Positions 25,077-33,346 of a stretch of 64,000 nt of DNA are shown one piece after another; positions within the stretch are counted from its first letter, which is position 1, and each line of letters begins with the position of its first letter. The DNA is from Adlercreutzia shanghongiae (GTDB taxonomy: Bacteria; Actinomycetota; Coriobacteriia; Coriobacteriales; Eggerthellaceae): positions 124,001 to 188,000 of the forward strand of contig NZ_JAYMFI010000011.1 in NCBI RefSeq assembly GCF_035830635.1, read 5' to 3'. The position numbers were made by a program, and so were the translations under genes. A model generated the notes under the pieces. It was not told where the DNA came from, did not search any database, and saw only the letters and a list, made by a program, of their open reading frames with translations.

Positions 25077-25144
25077 GCCTTTGCAGCGTAGCTGCTCTAC
25101 GGCCAATATAGCAAAGCAAGACCGTGTTGCGAGATGGGAGAGCG

Positions 25145-25798
25145 ATGAGCGACGAGAGCGCTGAGGGACTGGCGGCGGAGCGGCTGACGGACATGGCTTA
25201 CACGGCCGACGATTACGACAGTGACGCCCATGTGGGGGCGCACGAGGCGCTGCGGCGGCTGCGCGACGGCAACCGCATCTATGTGGCGGCGCTCGACCAC
25301 GAGCGCGACCTGTCGCCCGAGCGCATCCAGGACCTGTTCGAGAACGGCCAGCGTCCCTTCGCCTGCGTCATCACCTGCGCCGACTCGCGCGTGGTGCCCG
25401 AGCACATCTTCATGACGGGCCTGGGCGAGCTGTTCGTCATCCGCGTGGCCGGCAACGTGGTGGGGCCGGTGGAGCTGGCCAGCGCCGTGTACGCCTGCGA
25501 GCACTTGCACACGCGCCTTCTGCTGGTGCTGGGGCACACCCACTGCGGCGCCATCAAGGCGGCCCTCGACGGCGAGCGCGGGTACGTGGCCGCCATCACC
25601 GAGCGCATCTCCGAGGCGCTGGGCGACGTGCGCGACCCCTACGCCGCCAGCGTGGTGAACGCCCGCGCGGCCGTCGCCGAGCTGGAGGCGAGCCCGGAAC
25701 TTGCGCGCCTGGCCGCCGAAGACGGCCTGGAAATCCGCTGCGCGGTGTATCACACCCATTGCGGCGTGGTGGACTTTCTGGAAGGCGCGGCGGGCTAG
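25145..25798 (+). CDS. Beta-class carbonic anhydrase
   Basis: The 217-residue protein has the beta-carbonic anhydrase zinc ligands in CADSR (C78, with the D80-R82 dyad) and HTHCG (H131, C134), and the GNVVGP and SAVYACEHL segments. It interconverts CO2 and bicarbonate in the cytoplasm. The ATG at 25145 is preceded by GGGAGAG; the upstream GTG at 25124 would place the start before that site. A 25-residue acidic N-terminal extension precedes the core. It is transcribed in the same direction as the NrfD-like gene 159 bp downstream, but an operon link is unclear. Confidence 0.9.
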   Translation: MSDESAEGLAAERLTDMAYTADDYDSDAHVGAHEALRRLRDGNRIYVAALDHERDLSPERIQDLFENGQRPFACVITCADSRVVPEHIFMTGLGELFVIRVAGNVVGPVELASAVYACEHLHTRLLLVLGHTHCGAIKAALDGERGYVAAITERISEALGDVRDPYAASVVNARAAVAELEASPELARLAAEDGLEIRCAVYHTHCGVVDFLEGAAG

Positions 25799-25861
25799 GG
25801 GCGCGCCGCCTTCCGCTGGCGGCCCATATCGGGTGGCGGCGGGCTCTTGTTCGGAGAGGCG

Positions 25862-25883
25862 TTATCGTAATGGCTTGCGATAA
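25862..25883. promoter_or_regulatory. Small palindrome upstream of the orphan nrfD gene
   Basis: TTATCG (25862-25867) and CGATAA (25878-25883) form an inverted repeat about 75 bp before the TTG start. AT-rich bases follow that could hold a -10 box. Evidence is limited to position and symmetry. Confidence 0.3.
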
Positions 25884-25957
25884 AGTGATAGAGGGGATAC
25901 ACTGGCGGCAATGACATTCGCGTCCATGCGCAGTGCGCGGGAAGGCGGGGGAGAGGG

Positions 25958-26932
25958 TTGTTCAGCGAGCTTGCCGTGGCCTACCTGTTCTTCGGCGGGG
26001 CGGGCGCGGGCGCGTGCGTGGTCTTGGGCGTTCTGGAGTGCGCCAACATCGGCCGCTACGGCGCGCTGCCGAGCGGGAGCGGTGCGGGGATGATGCGGGC
26101 GCGCTCGTCGCGATGGGCGCGGCGCCTGCGGGTTCCCCACGAGCTTCTGGCGCGCGGTTGGGTGCTGTGCCTGCTTTTGCTGGGCACCGGTTCGCTCTGC
26201 CTGCTGGCCGATGCGGGGCGCTCCGAGCGCGTGGTGGCCCTGTGGCTCGCGCCGCGCTTCTCGGTGGTCACGGTGGGCGCTTGGGCCCTGCTGGCATCGA
26301 GCGTCGTGGCCGCGTTCTTCGCCGTGGCGTCGAACGGGTGGGGTGCGCGCCTGCGCCCGGCCCCGGTGCTGGCGGCCGCGATCGCCGCTATTGCCGCCGG
26401 GCTCGTCACGGCGGCGTACACGGGCGTGCTTTTAGGCTCGCTCCCCTCGGTGCTCGCCTATCGCACGGGCGTCTTGCCGGCCCTGTTCCTGCTGTCGTCC
26501 CTCTCGTGCGGCGCGGCCGTGGTGTTCGCCGTATCGTCTCTCGTCGACTCGCGCCTGCCCTTCGGCTCGGCGTTGCGCCGGCTCGGGCGCGCCGACCGCG
26601 CCATCATCCTTGTGGAGGCGGCGCTGCTGGTGCTGTTCGTCGGGGGCCAGTTGGCCGACGAGGGCACGAAAGCCGGCGCGGCGGCTCTCATCTTTGGCGA
26701 CGGTGCGGTGCTGTTCTGGGTAGTGCTCGTGCTCGTCGGTCTGGGCGCGCCCTTCGTTTTGGAATGGCGCTACCCGGCGGGTGACCGCCGCGTGAAAGGC
26801 CTCTGGATTGCCTTTTGCATCCTGCTGGGCGCTGCCGCGCTGCGCGTGAGCGTGACCGGCCTGGCCGCCTTCGATATCTCCCAGACACCCGAGCTCGCCT
26901 TCCAGCTGGCCGCCGCCACGGCGTCGGGCTGA
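25958..26932 (+). CDS. Orphan NrfD/PsrC-like membrane subunit
   Basis: The 324-residue protein has about eight hydrophobic helices and begins ELAVAYLFFGGAGAGACVV, the small-residue-rich first helix of NrfD/PsrC-type quinone-interacting anchors. A TTG start at 25958 is proposed because GGGGGAGAGG lies just before it and no ATG or GTG precedes the first helix. Family members pass electrons between quinones and an iron-sulfur subunit. No ferredoxin or molybdoenzyme gene is adjacent, so its partner must be encoded elsewhere, perhaps at 32.7 kb, or be lost. Confidence 0.72.
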   Translation: MFSELAVAYLFFGGAGAGACVVLGVLECANIGRYGALPSGSGAGMMRARSSRWARRLRVPHELLARGWVLCLLLLGTGSLCLLADAGRSERVVALWLAPRFSVVTVGAWALLASSVVAAFFAVASNGWGARLRPAPVLAAAIAAIAAGLVTAAYTGVLLGSLPSVLAYRTGVLPALFLLSSLSCGAAVVFAVSSLVDSRLPFGSALRRLGRADRAIILVEAALLVLFVGGQLADEGTKAGAAALIFGDGAVLFWVVLVLVGLGAPFVLEWRYPAGDRRVKGLWIAFCILLGAAALRVSVTGLAAFDISQTPELAFQLAAATASG

Positions 26933-26984
26933 GCCGCGAGGCGAGCACGCTTTTTCAGAACGGAACGAGAGGAAGGGATAGACG

Positions 26985-27965
26985 ATGTTCGGCAGCACGA
27001 GAAGCAAGAGAAGCAAGAGGGCCCTCCGTAGCGAGCGCGAGGCCGCTGCCCCCTGGAACGACAACGAGGCCGAGATGCTCGCCGCTACGTCCTATGTGCC
27101 GCGCAAGTCCTCCCGCAACGGGGCGCTCGTGTTCAGCGTCGCGGTGTTTCTGGCCGCAGGGGCGGCAGTGCTCGCCTGCGGCATTGCCCTGGAGGGGCGC
27201 ATCTCCCTCGCGTGCATCTTAGGGGCGCTGGCCGCGGCGCTCGTGGCGGCCTCGTCGCTGCACATTGCGCTCGGCTGGGAGAAGGTGGTGGTGCTGCGCC
27301 TGGGCAAGCTGAACCGTGTGGTGGGACCTGGCTTCTACGCCACCATCCCCATTCTGGAATACGGGACCATCCGCGTGGACCAGCGCACCATTGCCACGCC
27401 CTTCCGCGCCGAGCGCACGCTGACGGCCGATCTGGTGCCCGTGAACATCGACGCGGTGCTGTTCTGGATGGTGTGGGATGCGGAAAAGGCCTGCGTGGAG
27501 GTAGAGGACTACTACGCGGCCATATCGTATCTCGCCCAAACCTCGCTGCGCGAGGCGGTGGGCCGCTCCACGGTGGCCGAGGTGGCCCTGCGGCGCGACC
27601 AGCTGGACGAGGAGATAAAGGCCGATATCGAGAAGGAGGCGGCCGGTTGGGGTGTCGATATCATCTCGGTGAAGGTGCGCGATATTGTGATTCCCGCCGA
27701 CCTGCAGCACGTCATGTCGCTGGAGGCCCAGGCCGACCGCGAGCGCAACGCCCGCATGACCGTGGCCAGCGCCGAGGCCGACCTGGCGGAGATGCTCGCC
27801 GAGGCGGCCCAGGTGTACGGCGACGCCGATGCCGCCCTGAAGCTGCGCACCATGCTCATGCAGTACGAGACGGTGAGGGGCTCGGGCAGCGCGGTGGTCA
27901 CGGTGCCCACGGCCGTGAGCGATGGTTTTGCGGAGGGGGTTCAGAGACAGGGCGGGGGACTCTGA
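26985..27965 (+). CDS. SPFH/Band 7 domain protein (slipin/stomatin-like)
   Basis: Two hydrophobic stretches (about 45-70 and 72-95) precede a prohibitin-homology domain: GWEKVVVLRLGKLNRVVGPGFY, the VRVDQRT-like IRVDQRTIATP strand, and WGVDIISVKVRDIVIPADLQ, which is the slipin/stomatin signature. Such proteins form ring-shaped scaffolds in membrane microdomains. Many slipin genes pair with an NfeD protein; none is here. The GntR gene starts 35 bp downstream, and co-transcription is possible. Length 326. Confidence 0.87.
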   Translation: MFGSTRSKRSKRALRSEREAAAPWNDNEAEMLAATSYVPRKSSRNGALVFSVAVFLAAGAAVLACGIALEGRISLACILGALAAALVAASSLHIALGWEKVVVLRLGKLNRVVGPGFYATIPILEYGTIRVDQRTIATPFRAERTLTADLVPVNIDAVLFWMVWDAEKACVEVEDYYAAISYLAQTSLREAVGRSTVAEVALRRDQLDEEIKADIEKEAAGWGVDIISVKVRDIVIPADLQHVMSLEAQADRERNARMTVASAEADLAEMLAEAAQVYGDADAALKLRTMLMQYETVRGSGSAVVTVPTAVSDGFAEGVQRQGGGL

Positions 27966-28000
27966 TAGGATATGACCGTTAGCGACGAGAGAGATATGCC

Positions 28001-28399
28001 ATGAACGCCCTTGAATCCTTCGCCATCGACCACAACTCCGGCCTGCCGGTATGGATACAGATCAAGAACCGCATCGCCTACCTCATCGGCTCGGGCTCCT
28101 ATGCGCCGGGCGACCGGCTTCCCACAGTGCGCGCGCTCGCAGTTGATCTGGACATCAGCTACAACACGGTGAACCGCGCCTATATGGACCTGGAGCGCGA
28201 GGGCTACATCTCCACCCGGAAGGGGCGGGGCACCTTCGTGGCCGAGCGCCACGATTTGGGCGCCCACACCGCCTCCGACTCTCCCATCGAGCTGGTGATC
28301 GACGACATGATTCGCGTATGCTCGAATGCGGGTTTGGCCGACGACGACATCGTGGCCATGGTGGAGGCACGCCTCGCCCACCGGGAGTTCATGCGCTAG
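28001..28399 (+). CDS. GntR family regulator, YtrA-like
   Basis: Residues 10-80 are a GntR winged helix (GLPVWIQIKNRIAYLIGSGSYAPGDRLPTVRALAVDLDISYNTVNRAYMDLEREGYI). The remaining 50 residues are too short for a FadR or UTRA effector domain, which fits the YtrA subgroup. YtrA regulators normally control an adjacent ABC transporter, but here only the slipin gene is near. Length 132. Confidence 0.88.
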   Translation: MNALESFAIDHNSGLPVWIQIKNRIAYLIGSGSYAPGDRLPTVRALAVDLDISYNTVNRAYMDLEREGYISTRKGRGTFVAERHDLGAHTASDSPIELVIDDMIRVCSNAGLADDDIVAMVEARLAHREFMR

Positions 28400-28494
28400 G
28401 CTCTCGTTTGCGCTCGGATGCGGCGGGAGCCGTACGCGTTGGCCCGGCGGCGTGGTGTCGTCGGGATGCGACGCGATGTCAATTTAAGTCTTTA

Positions 28495-28516
28495 TTGTCG
28501 CAAGATATTGTGATAA
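28495..28516. promoter_or_regulatory. Palindromic operator upstream of the radical-SAM gene
   Basis: TTGTCGCAAG (28495-28504), two bases, then ATTGTGATAA (28507-28516) form an imperfect inverted repeat (7 of 10). It closely resembles the near-perfect palindrome in front of the molybdoenzyme operon at 29996-30017. A Crp/Fnr-type protein is a plausible binder, by analogy only. Confidence 0.5.
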
Positions 28517-28532
28517 TGTGACACTGTGATGT
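28509..28532. repeat. Three TGTGA direct repeats with 8-bp period
   Basis: TGTGATAA, TGTGACAC and TGTGATGT follow one another without gaps, the first overlapping the palindrome at 28495-28516. The series could be helically phased half-sites for the same regulator. Confidence 0.4.
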
Positions 28533-28580
28533 AGACGTGGTCATATCGGGTTGTCGAGGCGATGCTGTCCAGGGGGAAAG

Positions 28581-29966
28581 ATGGCAGTCGAGAGGGAAAC
28601 CAAAGGGATTGATGCCGGCGACGGTTTCCGCTCGGCTCTCGCGCTGTACGAGGGCATTGAGGCGGATCATATGGCTGCCCTCAAGGCAACTGGCGTGGCG
28701 TTTGCCCCGTACGATGACGAGCGCCGCGAGCGCGAGAGCCTGCTTCGCCAGCTTCGTGAGCGGGGAGCGCGCATCCGCAACGGCGGGGCGAGCGTGGCCC
28801 TCGGGCCCATGAGCGTGGCCTGCGAGGCGTGCACTGGCTCCTGCGTGAGCCGTAGTTTCGCCCTGACGAACAACTGCCATCGCGACTGCTTCTTCTGTTT
28901 CAATCCCAACCAGGAGGATTTCGCCTACTGGTGCGAGCATCCCTTCCCTTGGCGTCGCCAACTGGACGACTTGGCTGCAGAACCGTGCCCTCCAGCCTGT
29001 GTCGCGCTGACCGGCGGGGAGCCGCTTCTGATGGCCGACGAGGCTGTGGCCTTCTTTTCCCGCGCCGCCGAGTTGTTCCCCGATGCGCACCTGCGCCTGT
29101 ACACGTCGGGCGACTTGCTGACACGCGATTTGATCGACCGTCTGGTGCGGGCGGGACTCCATGAAATTCGATTCTCCGTCAAGCAAGATGACGATCCGGT
29201 GCTTTTGGAGAAGGTGCTGGAGCGCATGGCCTGGGCGCGCGAGAGCGTGCCCACGATCATGGTGGAGATGCCCGTCATTCCGGGAACCGAGCCGTTCATG
29301 GAGGAGCTTCTGATAAAACTCGATGCCCTGGGCGTCGACGGTATCAACTTGCTAGAGTTCGCCTACTCCATGTGGAATTGGCCCGTGTTCGAGTCCTTGG
29401 GCCTTACCCTGCGCAATCCGCCCCAGCGGGTGCTGTTCGACTACACCTATGCAGGCGCTTTGGCGGTGCAGGACAGCGAGGAGGCGTGCTTGCGCCTGAT
29501 GCTGTGGGCGCGTGAGCAGGGCCTGCGCCTCTCTCTGCACTACTGCTCGTTGGAGAACAAGCACCGTGCCCAGGTGCGCAATACGAACGAGCCCTTTGCC
29601 GATATTCATCCCTGCTACGCCTTCGATTACGACGATTTCTTCCTGAAGGCCGTCGTGGCCTTCGACGACGATCGTGCGCCGGTACGTCGAGCACTTGAGC
29701 GGAAAGGGTGCACTCATTTTCTCGAGGATGCCGAAGGACGATCGCTGGCATTCCATCCTCGCTGGCTGCCCCTTGCTCGTTGTGCTGCCTCTGAGCCCGA
29801 TCGGCTGTGCGTGTCCTTCAATATCGTGGCCGACGAGGGACAATCTCTGCGAGAACTGAAGGTAGAGACCGCAAATGAGGCCTCCGTTCAACTTGTTGAC
29901 GACACCGGTGCAACCGATGCGCGCGAGCGGTGCCTCCAGGGGTTCAAGAAGGATTGGCTCCTCTGA
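28581..29966 (+). CDS. Radical-SAM protein next to the molybdoenzyme operon
   Basis: The 461-residue protein has a radical-SAM motif CHRDCFFC (CX3CX2C) near residue 100 after CEACTGSCVSR, then LTGGEPLL and further TIM-barrel segments (IRFSVKQDDD, PVIPGTEPF). The two extra upstream cysteine pairs suggest more than one iron-sulfur site. A C-terminal region of about 110 residues is not recognised. The ATG at 28581 follows AGGGGGAAAG. The related palindromes in the promoter regions of this gene and of the operon 180 bp downstream suggest co-regulation, so a maturation role is plausible but unproven. Confidence 0.78.
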   Translation: MAVERETKGIDAGDGFRSALALYEGIEADHMAALKATGVAFAPYDDERRERESLLRQLRERGARIRNGGASVALGPMSVACEACTGSCVSRSFALTNNCHRDCFFCFNPNQEDFAYWCEHPFPWRRQLDDLAAEPCPPACVALTGGEPLLMADEAVAFFSRAAELFPDAHLRLYTSGDLLTRDLIDRLVRAGLHEIRFSVKQDDDPVLLEKVLERMAWARESVPTIMVEMPVIPGTEPFMEELLIKLDALGVDGINLLEFAYSMWNWPVFESLGLTLRNPPQRVLFDYTYAGALAVQDSEEACLRLMLWAREQGLRLSLHYCSLENKHRAQVRNTNEPFADIHPCYAFDYDDFFLKAVVAFDDDRAPVRRALERKGCTHFLEDAEGRSLAFHPRWLPLARCAASEPDRLCVSFNIVADEGQSLRELKVETANEASVQLVDDTGATDARERCLQGFKKDWLL

Positions 29967-29995
29967 CCTCCTCCGCAGGAATAAGCTAAAAATAA

Positions 29996-30037
29996 TTGTC
30001 ACAATGTATTGCGACAAACAAACAAAGAGACTATACT
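29996..30037 (+). promoter_or_regulatory. Promoter and operator of the molybdoenzyme operon
   Basis: TTGTCACAAT (29996-30005) and ATTGCGACAA (30008-30017) form an inverted repeat with one mismatch. The right arm contains a -35 box TTGCGA (30009-30014), followed by 17 bases and the -10 box TATACT (30032-30037). The operator overlaps the -35 element, compatible with a class II activator or a repressor. The 5' leader to the ATG at 30150 is about 105 bases. Confidence 0.65.
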
Positions 30038-30149
30038 GCGCAGTGAGAGCGGGGAGGGGCCAACCCCGCGTGAGGGTGGGCGCTCATGCATGGCGCCCGA
30101 ATGGAGGGCAGAGGACGATCCTCTGCTGCATTTGGAGATAGGAGGAGCA

Positions 30150-32696
30150 ATGTCGGAGCTGAAGACCCCGGTCAAGGGCATTTCCCGCCGGAGCTTTCTC
30201 AAGACCACGGCCGCCGCGGCCGGTGCCGCCGCCGTGAGCGGTACCACGATGACGGCTCTTGCCACCACCGGCGAGGAAGCTGCGGGTGCCGACGAGCACG
30301 AGGTGGTCTGCGTCTGCGGCTGCAACTGCCAGGGTAACTGCTCGATGGTCGCCACGGTGCGCGAGGGCAAGATGGTCAACATCCGGTCCAACGAGGACCT
30401 TCCGTACCCGTCTTACGAGCGCATCTGCATGCGCGGTTTCAGCCATGCGAACCGCATGTACGATTTCAACCGCGTTCTGTACCCTATGAAGCGCAAGACC
30501 TGGAGCTTGGAGGAGCCCCATGTCGAGAACCGCGGCAGCGACGAGTGGGAGCGCCTGTCTTGGGACGAGGCCATTGGTCTCGTTGCCGAGGCGCTGACCT
30601 ACAACACTGAGAACTACGGCGTGCGCTCGAACTGCGTGCTCGTGTCGGCCGGCAACTCCTTTGCCGCCTACGGCGGTCTGATCGCCGGCCTCGGCTTCGC
30701 GAACGCCTTCGGGTTCCAGGGGCTGGACGTGTGCCTCGACTACGGTGATTTGGTCGGCATCGGAGAGGTGACCGGCAGCGGCTGGGACTTCAACCAGCGC
30801 AACATGGCCGGCGACTACCGGTACGCCAAGACGATTCTGATTTGGGACACGAACCCGCCCAACTCGCAGCCCCATAGCTGGCACTTCTGCATGGAGGCCA
30901 AGGACGCCGGCGCCAATCTGGTCGTCGTCGACCCCACCTACACCATCGCGGCTCAGCAGGCCACCAAGTGGGTGCCCATCAAGCCCGGCACCGACCCGGC
31001 TCTGGGCATGGCCATGCTCAATGCCATCATCGAGAACGAGTGGTACGACCTGGACTTCATGCGCGATAAGACGTGCGCGCCCCTCCTCGTGCGTGAGGAC
31101 AACGGCCATTTCCTCCGTGCGACGGACTTCGGCGAGGAAGGTCCGGCGCAGCTGCCCGAGTACCCCTTCTTTGGTACGCTTCTGCTTCAGGGCGTCAAGG
31201 CCGGCAAGGTGCCGACGCTGGAGGAGACGGCGCACTATGTGGTGTGGGATGCCGACAAGAACGCCTGGGGCCTTATCAACGAGGTGGCCAACCCCGCCAT
31301 GGAGGGCAGCTTCGAGGTAAACGGCGTGAAGGTGACCACGGCTTGGTCGCTGTTCAAGGAGCACATGGCCTCCTGCACGCCGGAATGGGCCGAGGGAATC
31401 ACCGAGGTGCCGGCGGACACCATCGTGGAGCTCGCCCGTATGTACGCCCAGGATGCGCCCTCTACCATCTACGCGGGCTATCACCTGTACGACAACTGCG
31501 AGGAGATGGGCATGACCTGGGCCTGCCTTGCCGCCCTCACGGGCAACATCGGCAAGCGTGGCGCGTCCATCGGCCATTTGGGAAAGAGCAAGCCGACGAT
31601 CAATATGGCCGGCCTCGCCTTCCCGACCGGGCTCAACAGCCTGCATGACGAGCTGCCGTGGCTCCATCTGCCCGAGGTGCTGGAGACGGGCAAGCTGAAA
31701 GGCGAGGATTTCCCCGTGCGCCTTCTCTACAACATCGGCGCGAACCCGGTCGGCAGCTATGCGGCCCAGAAGAAGACCATCGAAGAGGTGCTTCCCAAGA
31801 TTCCCTGCATCGTGACCAACGACATGGAGTTCTCCGAGACCTGCGAGTACAGCGATATCGTGCTGCCCTGCGCCCACTACTTCGAGTACGACTGGATTCA
31901 GGCCAGCTCGCACACGCCCTTCCTGTACATGGCGAACAAGGTGGCCGACCCCATCGGCGAGGCGAAGGAAGACGTTGAGATCTTCCGCGCTATCGCCGAG
32001 CGCATGGACAACGAGGGGGCCAAGGCTTTCTATGCCAAGTCCAACGAAGAGATGATGCGCATGGTGGTCGATACCGAGAAGGGCGAGCCCTTGGGCATCA
32101 ACCTCGACAACCTCAAGGAGAAGGGTGTCCTGGCCGATCGCGATGAGAATTGGATTCACTGGGAGGAGCAGCGTTGGCCTACGCTCTCGGGCCGTCTGGA
32201 ATTCTACGTCGAGAACCCCGGGGCCCGCATCAACATCGGCAAGCCCATCGACAAGGACTTCTACCATATGCCCACCTATCATACGCCTTTCGAGGCCTAT
32301 GACGAGAGCGAGCAGCACGACAAGTACCCCCTGTACCATTACTGCGAGCGCACAAGGTGGCACCTGCACACTCAGTACAACCACGCTCCCGTGCTGCGCG
32401 AGCTTGATCCGGAGCCCTACCTGCGCATGAATCCCGTCGATGCCGAGGCGCGTGGCATCGCCGAGGGCGACTACGTCGAAGCTTACAACGACCGCGGCCA
32501 CTGCGTGTGCAAGGCGAAATTCGACATGGGCGTGAGGCCGGGCATGGTCTCCTCGCCCAAGGGCTGGCATCGTGGAGCCTATGTGGCGGGCAGCTATCAG
32601 GAGCTGACCAACGACCATTTGAATCTGCTCCACATGAACACGTCGTTCGATGACACGCTCGTCGAGGTACGCAAGTACGAGGGAGAGGTGAAGTAA
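30150..32696 (+). CDS. TAT-exported molybdopterin oxidoreductase, catalytic subunit
   Basis: This 848-residue DMSO-reductase-family enzyme starts with a twin-arginine signal (SRRSFLKTTAAAAG, residues 12-25). The [4Fe-4S] ligands are C56, C60, C64 and C93 within VCGCNCQGNC and ERICMRG; two additional cysteines at 54 and 58 are unusual. The bis-MGD domains follow, with NPPNSQPHSWHF and DPTYTIAAQQATKWVPIKPGTD. Family enzymes of Eggerthellaceae reduce DMSO-like compounds or dehydroxylate catechols; the substrate here is unknown, and I cannot assign the Mo ligand with certainty. The ATG at 30150 follows GGAGGAG. The ferredoxin subunit gene begins directly after the stop. Confidence 0.88.
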   Translation: MSELKTPVKGISRRSFLKTTAAAAGAAAVSGTTMTALATTGEEAAGADEHEVVCVCGCNCQGNCSMVATVREGKMVNIRSNEDLPYPSYERICMRGFSHANRMYDFNRVLYPMKRKTWSLEEPHVENRGSDEWERLSWDEAIGLVAEALTYNTENYGVRSNCVLVSAGNSFAAYGGLIAGLGFANAFGFQGLDVCLDYGDLVGIGEVTGSGWDFNQRNMAGDYRYAKTILIWDTNPPNSQPHSWHFCMEAKDAGANLVVVDPTYTIAAQQATKWVPIKPGTDPALGMAMLNAIIENEWYDLDFMRDKTCAPLLVREDNGHFLRATDFGEEGPAQLPEYPFFGTLLLQGVKAGKVPTLEETAHYVVWDADKNAWGLINEVANPAMEGSFEVNGVKVTTAWSLFKEHMASCTPEWAEGITEVPADTIVELARMYAQDAPSTIYAGYHLYDNCEEMGMTWACLAALTGNIGKRGASIGHLGKSKPTINMAGLAFPTGLNSLHDELPWLHLPEVLETGKLKGEDFPVRLLYNIGANPVGSYAAQKKTIEEVLPKIPCIVTNDMEFSETCEYSDIVLPCAHYFEYDWIQASSHTPFLYMANKVADPIGEAKEDVEIFRAIAERMDNEGAKAFYAKSNEEMMRMVVDTEKGEPLGINLDNLKEKGVLADRDENWIHWEEQRWPTLSGRLEFYVENPGARINIGKPIDKDFYHMPTYHTPFEAYDESEQHDKYPLYHYCERTRWHLHTQYNHAPVLRELDPEPYLRMNPVDAEARGIAEGDYVEAYNDRGHCVCKAKFDMGVRPGMVSSPKGWHRGAYVAGSYQELTNDHLNLLHMNTSFDDTLVEVRKYEGEVK

Positions 32697-33329
32697 ATGA
32701 CTCGCTATGGAATGGTGATCGACACCAAGAAGTGCATCGGCTGCCACGTGTGCGCCATGGCGTGCAAGACCGAGAACAACTTGCCCAATGATGTGTGGTG
32801 GAACCGTATCTTCACCGACAACGGCGGCGAGATGGGATTCGATATGGTCGGCGGGTCGTATCCCGACAACCTGCAGTTCGGCTACATCCCCGTGGCGTGC
32901 CAGCACTGCGAGAACCCCGCCTGCGTGAAGGTGTGTCCCGTGGGCGCTACCTACAAGGACCCCGAGACGGGCGTGGTGCGCCAGGACTACGACAAGTGCA
33001 TCGGTTGCCGTATGTGCATGAGCGCCTGTCCCTACAACGGCGTGCGCTCCTTCAACTGGGAAGAGCCGGCGTTCCATATGGACTACGCCATGGGCAGCAA
33101 GGACGCGCCCGAGCATCAGCGCCATGTGGTGGAGAAGTGCACCTTCTGCTACCACCGCACCTCCCAGGGTATTGAGCCGGCGTGCATGCACCTGTGCGTG
33201 GGCCGGGCGCGCTTCTGGGGAGACTTGGACGATCCGACGTCCGAGGTGAGCCAGCTTCTTGCAGAGCGGTCCCATAAGCGCCTGCTGGAAGAGCGCGGCA
33301 CCGAGCCTTCGACCTACTATCTCGTTTAG
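32697..33329 (+). CDS. Four-cluster ferredoxin subunit (DmsB/PsrB-like)
   Basis: The 210-residue protein has the cysteine pattern for four [4Fe-4S] clusters: CIGCHVCAMAC, CQHCENPACVKVCP, CIGCRMCMSACP and CTFC followed by two C-terminal cysteines (EPACMHLCVG). It would carry electrons between the membrane anchor and the molybdoenzyme on the outer face of the membrane. It has no signal peptide and is probably co-exported with the TAT-bearing catalytic subunit. Its ATG immediately follows the catalytic subunit stop. Confidence 0.92.
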   Translation: MTRYGMVIDTKKCIGCHVCAMACKTENNLPNDVWWNRIFTDNGGEMGFDMVGGSYPDNLQFGYIPVACQHCENPACVKVCPVGATYKDPETGVVRQDYDKCIGCRMCMSACPYNGVRSFNWEEPAFHMDYAMGSKDAPEHQRHVVEKCTFCYHRTSQGIEPACMHLCVGRARFWGDLDDPTSEVSQLLAERSHKRLLEERGTEPSTYYLV

Positions 33330-33346
33330 CAGAGGGGAGTGACATT

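Noticed and set aside
30084..33275. 1063-codon open frame on the minus strand opposite the molybdoenzyme genes
   Set aside because: It is a shadow of the high-GC coding strand: the plus strand encodes complete, recognisable proteins, while the antisense product is low-complexity and His/Val/Gly-rich with no known domain.
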